From the NCBI GenBank assembly GCA_947311845.1, contig CAMZMU010000041.1, positions 132,332,535 to 132,396,534 of the forward strand: DNA of 64,000 nt, written 5' to 3'. The notes beneath the pieces are model-generated. The model worked only from the letters and a program-made list of their open reading frames with translations. It had not been told where the DNA came from and did no database searches. Positions 46,014 through 57,799 of the stretch are shown in pieces. Numbering within the stretch: position 1 is the stretch's first letter; each line of letters starts with the position of its first letter. This DNA is from Poa pratensis. Its lineage: Eukaryota > Streptophyta > Magnoliopsida > Poales > Poaceae. Made by a program: the position numbers and the translations under genes.

Positions 46014-48719
46014 GTGACGATGAAACAGAGGAGCTCTGTTTCTTTGCCGTCCCGGAGACCCGGACGGCTAGGCTGCACCGGAACCGGAAGTATGTACTGG
46101 ATAGATAGTCTCTTGCTGACTCCCCTGGCAGCCACATTGGCTTCAGGAAGGCAGCTTGATATTTTTTAGGGGCTACATATTTTCTCTTGAATTGCATAAT
46201 CACTTCAGCTGAAACTTTGCGACGAAAGCGAGCAATATATTCCAATATCTTCAGAAACTTTGTGAACATACACGTGTCACGTTGCTGCATCCAGAGTAGC
46301 AGAAAAGCATAGTCAGAACAGAGACCTACTTTTGTTTGGGCGAGGACAAGTGGAGTCAGAGCAGAACCCCCCAGCTAATTAAACTAGTCTATCAGGAGAG
46401 TTCAGATTCCCAATCTAGCAGCTCCTGATTTGTGGATCGTGCACAGCCGGCCGCCGGCCCGAATAAAACATGGTCATTGGACTGTCAAATGCACATAAAG
46501 ATGAAAAGTTGCTATAGCTAGTTCTTCACTGGCTCTTAAAGGAGCTGAGATTTTTGGATCCGGTGGTCCTGCTATTAAAAAAATTCAAAATGATATTTAC
46601 GAGCTTTTCTGGAAAAAAAAATACATATGTAGCCGATGGTTCCAAAACTTTATTTTAAGCTACACAAAAATGATAAAAATGTGGATCTGAGTGTGCATAT
46701 TTTCAAATATCTAAATTTTATCAGACTTTGTTAAATAGCAGGAGCGCTGGTGTTCGGGAGCCAATGATACTTTCCGTTCTTCAAGCCTTTAGCTGCCCCA
46801 GTTATAGCAAGGCTAATAATGGGCAGTTTTGCTTATGTGTAGTGGAGGGACAAAATGAGTAAATGATAGGAAAAAGAAAATAAAATAAAAAACTAACCTG
46901 ATAATGTTAATTTTTTATGACATGACGGTGTTATAAAGCCGAGTGCTAACTATATTATTATGTTGCTCTTACAAGAAAGACGTCAAAAAGCAGGTAGGCT
47001 TCTGTTAGGAGTGAGGATGTTCATTTTTATTCGTTCAGTATAATTTTCAGTATTGACACATGTCATATCAAAGTACACCTACGCGTGCACGGTAACTGTT
47101 AAAGTAAGACCAGTGAAGCCTTAATTTGTTTTTCGATGTAAAATTGTATGGGCGTATGAGTACAAGTAGTGTTGTCAATGACTGATTGTGATACGTGTGA
47201 GTTGTGTCTATGTTCTCTACTCTCTAAAAAGGAGGATGCAAGACGGAATGCCGAACACCGTTCAGAAAAACTGCCCAAGTACAGGTGGATGATCAGAAAC
47301 CAAGTGAGAGGGGCATTATGCCAAGGATGTGATTTTCCATGGATCGGCCCTCGGATTCATGGGCTCATGACACATGTATGCATTTGATAGGCGAAAAGCG
47401 AATGGAACAATGATCTTACACAGAAAAAAGACATATTTGCACTGAAACACAGTATCATATGCGTTATTTTTCTGGCAACCGATGATGTGAAATCGTACAT
47501 CTGTCCTAAGATGGTGCAGAGAATCTAACGCAGCGACTCCCATAGCCAAACTAAAATAGTCAAACCTTTTGACCTTTGTAATTGTAGGTATTCACGTGTC
47601 CAACCTTTTTAAGCTCCCCGCCTATAAGATAGAACCGCTAGTTGATCACATCTTTTAATAACCTTCCAAAACCTAACCTAACTGAATATATTCTGAGGGC
47701 ATAGCACAATTCATAAGTGCCAAAGATGGTCAAACCTTGATTTATTCCCATGCAAAGCCGGGCCTATGTGCTTGCTATAAATACTCAAACTCAATCAAGC
47801 TGCAATGCGATGCGATTCAATGCATTGCAAGTTCGGCATTGCACGAGGGCTAGAGCTGATTCGGTAGCCAAGGATGACTTGCCTACATGTGTGCATCTCA
47901 TTCTTACATGACTTTGCTAGCTGATACGTTGATGTATAGGCATGTCTTCCTTGGCTATCCGGAGTGGCTCCTGTCGCTCATGCAATGCTTAATTTGCATG
48001 GCTCCTAGAACACCGGAGGTTTCGTTATTTTCTCATTTCTTTTTGACAAAGAGGATGACTAGCTTGGTTTTGGTGATTGGATGCCAAGTTTTGCCTGGTC
48101 TCTTGGTTTGGCTAACACAGCAGAAACCATGTTAATCTGTCCTCACTCCTCACATTTCGGCTTGCCTAACATTTTGCGAGCAATGTACATTCATCCCGAT
48201 TTTAGCCATTTTACTCCATTCGGTTCTTTTTACTCTGCATATTAGTGTTGTCTTAAATCAAACTTTACAAGTAAAAGTATCAACATTCATAATACCAAAT
48301 CAATATTATTCGATTCATCATAGAATATATTCGTCGTCTTTTAGCTTCTTCTTGTGACGTTTAGTATCAAACTAAGCAATTCTTTGCTACACTTGAAAAG
48401 ACCCCCACATTATTGGGCCAGATTTTAGCTTGGCACCGTTTAGTATCTGTCTACTATTGCAACACTCCAAAGTATATGGGTTAGCACGTGTCCTGGTAGA
48501 TGCTTTGACGAAACTATCAGCCTTATTTTTTTTCCGATAAAGAGACTTTCACTCAGATTTCATTACGCGAGGAAACATGTACTCATAGCCATGTTTCTTT
48601 TATCAAATTAGTCATTCAGATAGAATTCAAATATTTTTATCCTCGGATTTTTTTGAAGGTTTTATTAGCTGATTGTAATCACATTGTAGTTAAAATAGCT
48701 TCCACTAGAAAAGTGCACA
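46014..48719. other. Intergenic stretch with repeat remnants
   Basis: 46014-46300 is the likely 3' UTR of Ariadne B. 46530-46780 resembles the repeat at 2900-3310. Near 48211-48330 lies a Stowaway-like fragment (TTACTCCATTCGGTTC, CTCTGCATATTAG, TCTTAAATCAAACTTTA). The frame at 47887-48135 is not recognised and I do not call it. Confidence 0.4.
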
Positions 48720-48819
48720 CTAGCTCTTTCACCCATCCCACGGCGAGAAGAGAAGCAACGAAGTTCCAGTTTACGCACGGTCACCGTGTAGACCTTTTCC
48801 AGCGACGCTTTCTACGCGA

Positions 48820-48829
48820 GACACGTGTC
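48820..48829 (+). promoter_or_regulatory. G-box of RPC4 copy 1
   Basis: GACACGTGTC, a palindromic CACGTG G-box just upstream of the 5' UTR exon. The same ten bases are conserved in copy 2 at 52906-52915, so the promoter was duplicated along with the gene. G-boxes bind bZIP or bHLH factors in plants. Confidence 0.55.
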
Positions 48830-48839
48830 TCCTCCTGCT

Positions 48840-48993
48840 GTAAGTGCTAGGTGTACCCCTGCGCTCGAGTTCCTCACTCCCTTTCTGCACTTTCCCCTGC
48901 CTCCATCGCTCCACCTCCACCCTCGACTGCGCGGCCGGCCGGCACTGCTGCCTCGTGAGACTGCTCTTCGGACTGCCTTTCTCCGCCGCCGGG
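48840..48993 (+). other. Non-coding first exon of RPC4 copy 1
   Basis: The CT-rich 5' region ends at donor GGG|GTAAGG. Copy 2 has the matching donor GAG|GTAAGG at 53049. The transcription start is not fixed. Translation starts in the next exon (ATG 49666). Confidence 0.55.
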
Positions 48994-49665
48994 GTAAGGT
49001 ACTCCTCCCCATCAACCGGATTCGCCGCGTTCTTGGCTATCTTTGCTGCGCCTCTTGCTGGTGGTGCCCTGGCCCTGGCCGGCAGCCGAGCCGACCGGGG
49101 GAGCAGCTGACCAATCGGAGGTCCGGGCTTTGTAGTCAGTTTCTCAAAAAAAAAAGTCATTTTTCTTTGCGAATGGTAGTCAGTCTTGTCTTGCTGCAAT
49201 GCGCTACCGATAGTCGTCCCACCGTCGATTTTGATGTTCAACCGTCGATTCGGCGTGTTCTATCATGTTCTTATTTACTCTTACGTGACCTGTGAGGGTT
49301 TTGGTGGTACTGTGGGGTTTGCGTCGGGGGGTGCGGGAGGGCTTAGGAGACACCAGGGAGCTGTTCGACGTTATGTGTGTGAGCTTTACGAATTGTTTTC
49401 TTGGTCATGCAATAGCTCCTCGTTGGCCACGAGGGGTGAGAGTAATGGAAGTTACTTATAGACAAGTTTGCACTTGTTTTCTTGGCCATACACGCAGTAT
49501 GTTGCTTCTGCTCTGAAGTCCGATCATTATGCCAGTTGGCCAGACTCAGAAACAATGGAAGTTAACTGTAGACAACTGTGCACTTCTTCAGTTGCTTGGC
49601 AGAACATATTCATAGACGCTCTTTTACCTCATTATTATCATATTATGACATTCCTGTAGATTCTC

Positions 49666-51857
49666 ATGGACGACAAGAGTAAAATGGGGAAAGAGAAAGA
49701 TGCCTCTGCTTCTGCTCCACCACATCGCCGCAAGGCCAGTATTTGTCCAACTATAACTGTGTTTTGTATGAGTTCATTGTATTTAGTGCTTACCATGGTT
49801 TTCTTCTACTATGCGGATACAGGGCGGGCTTAAATTTAATCCCAGGTTGCCTATTAAGAAAGCAAAACGTGTCCCGAAGATGTAATGTACAATTGTACAT
49901 TAACCGATGCTGTTTATCAATGCCTGTCAAATTCAATATTATCTATTTAAGTAGGCGCATTGCTGGTGGAATGATTGTAATGGTTGGATTCTACAGGGAA
50001 CCAGAAGTGGGGAGCAAGTTTGAAACAACTGATGAGGATTTGTTGGTGAAACTTAGAATGCCACAGGTATTTGTATGTCTGAGATTTCTATGTACTACCT
50101 GATTTAGTTGATAGTGTTTTATTCCAGAGTTTCATATACAGAGCATGAATGCCCTCGAAAGAAGATCCAAGGCTGAGAATAATGGTGAGTATTTAAAATG
50201 GTGTTTGCTATTATATGTAGTGAAGGTTCGGTTTCCTAGCTTGTCTCCGATGGAAATCAACTGCTGAGTTAACTTAAGCTGCTGTTGCACAACTGAACAA
50301 ATTTTTGAACAACTCTTACCGACTATGTTTATCAAGTGCAAAGAGCACAAATGATCTTAATTGACATGCACAATTCCTATTTGGACTTGCATTGTGTATC
50401 CAGATGTCCTATGTCAAAGAAAATCTAGACTCTGGAGTTATCTCAACAAATCGACACTAGCCTAGGATATTAGTCTATTTGATGTCTGCTGCAAACTAAT
50501 GATATGCAGCATGCTGTACCTTAGATACATATTGTAACTTAGATAATTGAAATTCCATTTAAAACTCAGCACTAACTGCCCAGAAAGGATTGGTTACTAA
50601 TTTTTGAAATAAATATTTCAATACCACCAGAGGAACGGCATGATTTGGTTTCTAACTTGCTGAGTATTACTAACATAGTGTTCCATTACGATGGCAGAGG
50701 CCTGTGTCCAGGTTGCATTTGGACCAGCGAGCCCTTCAATTACAAGATCTTTTCACACTCCTGAAAGTTCATCAGGTTGTAGCTTGGCTGCCACACCCGT
50801 TTGTTTCATATTTAACTACATCTGAATATTTACAGAGCAATTTATTATTTGTTCTGCAAGTTAAAAAAGAGAAGGATGTACACCTTTTGAATAAGTCTAT
50901 GCTGTCAGACGTTACAACTTCTGCTGCAAAGTTACCTAAGCAGTGTGCTGAACCACAGGTTAGCAAACACATGAAAAAAATAATCGGGGTTGGGGTAGTT
51001 TCGTTTCCTACCTGGCTAATCTCCTGCTAAATTTTGCAGGACTTTACCCATCCCGACTACAACTATCCTCCTATTACTCTTCCTCTAAGGAGGGACTACT
51101 CTCAAGATTCAGGTTCTTGTGTTCTTGTTTCTTGCAGTTCTTACCACATGATGCTCACAGTTTGTCTTAATCACCTTTCATTCATATTTCTTTATTTGTG
51201 GCACAGAAATTTGTGATGAAGACGATTTCTCAGAGTTTTCTTCCACTACAACCCAAGATGGTGAATTAACTGCAGCTCAGGAACTTGGGATAATGGTATG
51301 TATATCATGTCAAGGAACACCATTTTTGTTCAGGTATCCATATCAATGCAAAAAAAAAACACATTCGCATGTCAATGGAGCTGCCGGTTACTTCTCTCTC
51401 TTGCATCTAACATAGACGCAAACTGATTGTACCTACTGTATCATAGTCTATATCTGCTGTCTTGTATTAATGGTTTTCCTCACAGGACACTGATGGCATG
51501 ACGAGCGAACCACAATTATTCTTGGTCCAGTTCCCTTCATCTCTTCCGTTACCGAGGCAGGTTGAATCAGTTGCTGATACAGATGTGGACACCAGTGAAG
51601 ATGTTGAAACAGAAGGCACTAAATCCAAGGAGAATGATAAGAAGAGCAGACTCGAGTCGATGCGAGGCTGTACGCTGAAAGATCTGCCAGGTGGTCTCAT
51701 GGGGAAGGTACTCGTATACAAGAGTGGTAAGGTGAAGATGAGGCTCGGAGATGCACTCTTTGATGTAGGTGTTTTCAAATTACCCACTTATTCATGCTGC
51801 ATTTTCTCTTTAGTCATGCGATGATGCACTTAAGATGCATACGATCTTCAGGTTTAA
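49666..51857 (+). CDS. RNA polymerase III subunit RPC4, copy 1, truncated by a stop in the last exon
   Basis: Exons 49666-49734, 49823-49881, 49997-50066, 50142-50184, 50698-50775, 50861-50958, 51040-51112, 51207-51295, 51486-51764 and 51852-51857 keep phase and give 287 aa. RPC4 (yeast C53) pairs with RPC5 on Pol III and acts in initiation and termination. The C-terminal family signature is clear: QLFLVQFPSSLPLP, DLPGGLMGKVLVYKSGKVKM, RLGDALFD. The last exon reads GTT TAA where copy 2 has GTA TCG, so about 48 conserved residues (AGLDWAFAQEAVAINTNKKH onward) are lost. Beyond the stop the exon is still readable, but it ends in a second lesion near 51969-51979. The first coding intron has a GC donor (AAG|GCCAGT). 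It may be a hypomorph or a pseudogene. Confidence 0.85.
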
Positions 51858-52259
51858 GCTGGTCTAGACTGGGCATTTGCTCAAGAGGCCGTGGCGATTA
51901 ACACAAACAAGAAGCACTCCTGCAGCTTGGGGGAGGTCATCAAGCGTGTGGTCGTAACTCCTGATGTGACAACTTGGTAGATTCTATAAAAAAAAGTCAA
52001 ATAGTCAGTAGGAAACTACTACAAATAACTCCTGATATTAATTCGAGAAGTGCACTAAGTTTATCACAAGAGCGTCGCTACTGCTGGTCTGCTGCTTCTG
52101 TTTCACCAGGAGCACCGTGGAGATGTAAATTTGCATTAATGGAATATATGTTCTGATGTGGATTTGTAGTAACAGCTAGTAGAGATTTCTGAATTGCCGA
52201 GTCTGACACTTTGTCAAGAGTTCATCGGTAAGACAAACTGTCATTTTCCAAATTTGTAA

Positions 52260-52800
52260 CTACTCCAGAATTCGCCCTCCTACTAGCCCTCAAGATGTGA
52301 AATTCCTCGCGCCTTCCTTCTTGAGGGCTTCGTTTGGAGTATGGTTCGGCCAGCGGGGGTCTTGTGGTAGTTAGCGATGGCTATTGCAGCTGGGGCTATG
52401 AGGATGCGCGAGGGCGGAGTTGCGACAAGTCTGCGGTAGCCATGTCTTGTGGCGTGTCCACGGGTTCACCGTGGTCTGTTTGTGTCTTCAAGTCAGAAAT
52501 GCGGCGGCGAGATCCGTCTGGCGAGAGGCCCGGTGAGGGCCGTGTGGCGATGATGACAAGCGACGGATAGTCTGGCTTGGTGATCATTTGCATAGTTCTC
52601 CGTCATAGCGTGCCCTTGGATCTAGAGCTGCTCTGTTATCCAGTTCCGCTGTGGTCTCTTCACGGGCGGTGTGAGTCACATCGTTGTTGTGTGCCAGTTC
52701 AGCCGGCCGGTTTCCGCCCGGTTTTTTGGCAATTCTCTTCTTCTTAATTAATTAATGAAAATTAATGAAAATGACAAATCTTGCCTAGTTTCAAAAAAAA
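52260..52800 (+). pseudogene. LINE-like 3' remnant between the RPC4 copies
   Basis: GC-rich decayed sequence leads into GCCGGTTTCCGCCCGG, then TTAATTAATTAATGAAAATT, then TTGCCTAGTTTCAAAAAAAA. The A-run at 52792-52799 after a TTAATTAAT-rich tail is typical of cereal LINE 3' ends. No readable protein domain. Confidence 0.45.
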
Positions 52801-52905
52801 GTATCCCTTTTCAAACTGGAGTCAACGCATAGGCCCATCCCACGAGGAGGATTCTAATTTGCAGTCGCCGCACGAACCTTTTCCCAGCGGGTGCTTTATA
52901 CGGAA

Positions 52906-52915
52906 GACACGTGTC
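52906..52915 (+). promoter_or_regulatory. G-box of RPC4 copy 2
   Basis: GACACGTGTC followed by TCCTCC, the same arrangement as in copy 1 at 48820. Confidence 0.55.
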
Positions 52916-53656
52916 TCCTCCAGCAAGCTGTATATACCCTGGCACCAGGCGCTACAGTAGACTCCGCATCCTCTCCTTTCCCCTACCTCAAACGAAGGCT
53001 CCATTCTCAATCACGCTTTCTCTTCGGCACTGCGTTCTCCGCCGCCGAGGTAAGGCAGGGCAGCCCTTCCTTGAATCCGATCGTTCACGTAGCTTCGCCG
53101 CGTTCCTGCCTACCTTAGGCGCGCGGTTACTGCATGCTGGTGGTGCCGTCGCTGCTGCCCTGGCCGGCGGTGGAGCAGGCCGGGGGAGCAGCAGACCAAT
53201 TGGAGGCCCGGGCTCTGTAGTTCGTCTTTTCGTTCTGCGATCTGCTAGCGATCGTCGTATATTCCATTTTGGTTGTCGAATTGCGCCCTGTCGTGTTCTT
53301 ATTTTCCACCCCATGAGGCGTGCGAGTTCTGGTGGTGGTGGTGTAGGGTTTTCGTGGGGTGGTGCTGGAGTGCTCAGGACACGCCAGGAAGCTGTTCGAT
53401 GTTATGTGTGTGAGCGTTAGGATTTTTTTTCTTGGCCGTACATAGCTCATAGGCCGAAAGTTCATGTGTGGATGGATGCGCATGCCACACGCCCTATGCT
53501 GCTTCTGGAGTTCGCTTAGTCAGAAATGTGTGCCATCGCTTCATTATCTCACTAGCCCTGTCTCACGAATTATGGAAGTTGCACTTACTTGGCAAAACTT
53601 GTTCAGTCAGTGTGTACGCTCTTTTACCTTATTATTTTGTCATTTCTGTAGATCTC

Positions 53657-56185
53657 ATGGATGACCAGAGTAAAAAGGGAAAAGAGAAGGATGGCTCTTC
53701 TTCTGCACCATCCCATCGCCACAAAGTTAGTATTCTGCAAGACTGTAACTATAATTGTGTTGTGTGTATGTTCATTGTATGGTGGTGGTTGCTTTATTTA
53801 TAAAGCGGGGCGAAAGCCTGTTTCGTGGTGTGTATGTTCATTGTGTTTTGGCGCTTGCCAATTATTTTCTTCTACTTTGTGGATACACAGGGTGGGCTTA
53901 AATTTTCGCCCAAGGTGATTACTAAGAAAGCCTCAAAACGTGTCCCCAAGATGTAATGTACATCAACCATTGTTCTGTTTATGCATGCTTGTTCAATTCA
54001 GTTTTTCTATTTAAGTAGGTGCATTGCTTGTCGAATGATAGTAATGGTACGATTGTACAGGGAACCAAAAGAGAGTGAGTTTGATACAGTTGGTAAGGAT
54101 TTGTTGATGAAACTTAGAACGCCTCAGGTACTTGTATGTCTGAACATCCTATGTACTGGATTTAGGTTGTTGGTGTTTTTATTCCATAGTTCATATGCAG
54201 CGTGCAGGTGCCCTCGAAAGAAGATCTAGGGCTGAGAAAAATGGTTAGTGTTTAAATGTTGTTTGCTTTACTTTATCTAGTTCATGTGAGATCTTGCATT
54301 CACTGGCTTATCTCCAATGGCAAACAACTCATCAGTTAACTTCAGCTGCTGCAATACAAACTTCCTAAGGTTCTAAAATCGCAAACCTGCTTTGTATTAG
54401 GAGCTGCTGAACAAATTGTGACAAAATAAAACACCAGTCAGTACTCAGTGTCTCCATTTTTTTAAACAATTCATACCGACTATGTATTTCCATTGACCAT
54501 GTCACAATGATGAGCTGACCAAGTGCAAGGAGTACATAGGTATCTTAATTCAAATATGTAATTCCATTGAACTTTCTTTTGTCTAAGCATATGAGTAACC
54601 TACATCATGCTGCATTTCATTAGTTTGGACAGAACATCTGCCGGATTCATGTGATAACTCAAGAGTTATTTCAATTGTTGTAATTTCAATAATCCAGATT
54701 CTGTTTAAAACTCAGCATGGGACTTGCCCAGAAATGGTGGGTTATGAGTTTGTGAAACAAACAATTCAATACCACCGGAGTATCGGCAAGATATTGTTTT
54801 AGATTTATTATGCTATTAATACCATACTGCTCCATTGCGATGGCAGAAGCCTGTGTCCAGGTTACATTTGGACAAGTGAACCCTTCAACTGCAAGATGCT
54901 TTTCCACCCCTGAAATTTCTTCATCAGGTAGTAGCTTAAGGTTGCCAATCCATTTGTTCCATATTTGATATTTACCTTCATCTGAGCATTTACAGAGCAA
55001 TTTATTATTTGTTCTGCAAGTTAAACAAGAGATGGTAGACTTCTTCAGTGACTATATGATGCCGATGTTACAACTTCTGCTGCAAAATTACCGAAGCAGC
55101 CTGCTGGTCCTCAGGTTAGCAAACCTGTTAGGGGTGGGATCGTGTAGCGTTGGTTCGCTATTTTGCTGACTTATATCCTGCTATTTTTTGCAGGACTTCA
55201 CCCATCCTGGCTACAAATATCCTCCTATTACACTCCCTCTAAGGAGGCCCTATTCTGGAGATCCAGGTTCTTGTGTTCTTCATTTTTACAGTTTTGCCAC
55301 ATGATGGTCAAAGTTTATATCTGAATAGTACTTCCATTGACATTCCTTTCTCTTTTGTGCATAAGTTTTTGATGAAGACAATTTAGTAGAGTTTTCTTCC
55401 AGCAGAACACAAGACGGTGAATTAACTGCAGCCGAGGAACTTGGGCTCATGGTATGTATATCATGTTGCATGATATCATGTCAAGGAACACCATTGTTGT
55501 TCAGGTATTCGTACCAATGCAAAAAACAAAAACAAAAAGCATCACCTGTCGATGGAACTGTCGATTACTCGTTTTCTTATAGGCTTGTATCTAATATAGA
55601 TCCAACTGATTATACCTGCTCCTGCTGTATAGTAGCCTATAACTGAGGTCTTATATAAATTGTTGCCTGACAGGACAATGAGGACATGATGAATAAACCG
55701 CAGTTGCTCTTCTTCCAGTTCCCTGCATCTCTTCCTCTTCCGCAGATTGAATCAGTTGCTGAGGCAGACATGGACACCGGTGAGGATGTCGAAACAGAAG
55801 GGACCAACTCCGAAGAGAACTATAAGAAGAGGAGACTTGAGTCTATCCGTGGTTGTAAGCTGAAAGATTTGCCAGGTGGTCGCATTGGGAAGGTCCTCGT
55901 GTACAAGAGTGGTAAAGTGAAGATGAGGCTTGGAGATGCGCTCTTTGATGTAGGTGTTTTGAAACTCTCCACTTCTTTATGCTGCATTATCTGTTAGTCC
56001 TTGGATGATGCACTTAAAATGGATAAAATGTACAGGTATCGGCTGGTTTAAACTGCGCATTTGCTCAAGATGCTGTAGCGATCAACACAAACAAGAAGCA
56101 CTGCTGCGGCCTGGGGGAGGTGAACAAGCGTGCAATTGTAACCCCTGATATCGAGTACTTGGTAGATTCAGTCAAGAGGATTTGA
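53657..56185 (+). pseudogene. RNA polymerase III subunit RPC4, copy 2, frameshifted in exon 6
   Basis: Exons 53657-53725, 53891-53952, 54061-54127, 54201-54243, 54847-54927, 55021-55114, 55194-55266, 55366-55451, 55674-55949 and 56036-56185 align one to one with copy 1, all with AG acceptors and GT donors. Exon 6 is 94 bases instead of 98, a net 4-base loss near 55030-55065. The frame then reaches TAA at 55240-55242 and predicts about 154 aa, with none of the Pol III-binding C-terminus. The downstream exons are intact in the original frame (QLLFFQFPASLPLP, GKVLVYKSGKVKMRLGDALF) and the last exon is complete, ending YLVDSVKRI and TGA (56183-56185). The frameshift therefore looks recent, or is a sequence or assembly error. 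Confidence 0.85.
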
Positions 56186-56499
56186 TTAGTCCATGGAAAA
56201 ACTACAAATAGCTTTTTGATACTAACTCTGGAAGTGGCAGGAAGCCGGTCACAAGTGTGTCACTATTGCTGCTCTTGTTTCGCACTGAGAACTGCGGAGC
56301 TGTAAATTTTTGAACCAGGAGAGTCGTGGAAATCGGTACCGTGATGCGGATTTGTAGTAACAGCTACTGGAGATGTTCTGCGGATTCTTTAATTTTGCAC
56401 GATATAGCTGGTGGGTTTTCTCAACTAAAACTGAATTAGTTTTACTCGTACCTTTTTTTTTAGAGAATTTTGCTCGTACCTGATATTGGCTCAACCCTG

Positions 56500-57020
56500 T
56501 AATCTGTAACTGCTTAATTAAGGCCCAAGTGCAAAAGCTCTCTTTTGTTTTTTTAGAGAGTACGCGAATGCGTACCTTATTTTATAGAAGACAGCAAGCA
56601 TATATACAGGGAAAGCACCCAGACACAAGCGTCAGGCCCCGGAACTCCACTCACACACACCCCATACATAGAAGCCTACTCTCGCGCAATGACTGGAACT
56701 CCTCTCCTAGCTACCAGGCCTGCACTGAAATCATCCCAAATCTGCCTGAACAGCTGCTCCGTAGTGCGCTGCCTTTGTGGGTTCTGGAAACACCACGCGT
56801 TTCTGTTCACACTGTGCAAACCAGTGCGTCGAAGGACCTCCTCTCCTTGTCTCTGAACTTTTGTCGTTCTGCCATCCACCATCCTTGCAGCGTGCAGAAT
56901 TGGGCAGTCCTCCACGTCGGTCAGCAGGGCACGCAGCTGTGCGGGCGCCTACACCCGACGACGCTGGTGCGGTCTCGTTGGTGTGCCATCCCATCTGGGC
57001 GGCACATAAAGATGCATGGT
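56500..57020 (-). pseudogene. LINE-like coding remnant
   Basis: On the minus strand a frame ends LFRQIWDDFSAGLVARRGVP, preceded by CFQNPQRQRTTEQ, with a T-rich stretch at its left side (an A tail on the minus strand). It resembles the C-terminal part of plant non-LTR retrotransposon proteins, but the match is weak and there is no complete domain. Confidence 0.35.
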
Positions 57021-57105
57021 GGCGGTGCTATGATCATGGGGATCTAGTCTCCTCTAGTCTTAGGTGTAGTCACTAAATCTCGCTCAGCGTTGCACTACAG
57101 GAATG

Positions 57106-57460
57106 ACCAGCTGTGCCGACGGCCGAAGCCCGTCGGCAAAGGTCTCGATGCCGTCGGCACACACCTATGCCGACGGTCACCGTCGGCACAGGGTGGTCGG
57201 CATAGGGCCCTGTAGGCATAGGCCACCTGGCCGTCGGCACAGACATAACCCGTCGGCACAGCTTTTCCCGACGGCCAGAAACGCACCGTCGGCACCTCGG
57301 TTGTCGGCACAGCGGCGTGTGGGCCCGCACAGGCCGGGCCAGGGGTAGGATCCTGTGCCGACGGCAAAACCGTCGGCACAGATCTGCCACGTGGAGGCAG
57401 CTGGGCGCTCCTGGGATAGCCCTGTGCCGACGGCATTGCCGTCGGCACAGGTGTTACCAG
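57106..57460. repeat. CACTA subterminal repeats
   Basis: Fifteen copies of the motif GCCGTCGGCACAG or its complement CTGTGCCGACGGC, in both orientations. In En/Spm such repeats are the binding sites of the TNPA-like accessory protein and are needed for transposition. Confidence 0.9.
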
Positions 57461-57799
57461 ATTTTCGGAACCAGCAGCTCGTTTTTTGCGGCAAAAATAG
57501 CAGAAAAAATAATCAAAAATCACGACAAATTCACTACAAACAAAATCACACAATGGCTCCATATATCATCAAACAAAATGCTATATCATCAGGTAGATAC
57601 ACACATAGGACCATCATCAAATAGATACATACATATATAGCTAGATGTCTAGACGCCCAAGACCCTACATCTATGGCGGAGACGGCGACAGGGTGAACCC
57701 CATATCTCCCCGGCTGATAGTAGGTGAGCGTCGGATCGGCGTAGCACCGGGAGAAGGACCACCAGAAGCGCTTTCCTTGCCCTGACTCATATTGTTCAA

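Noticed and set aside
57093..57110. Looking for the CACTA right end before 64000
   Set aside because: No reversed CACTAC terminus with GTCGGCAC repeats occurs in the right part; the element runs off the window.
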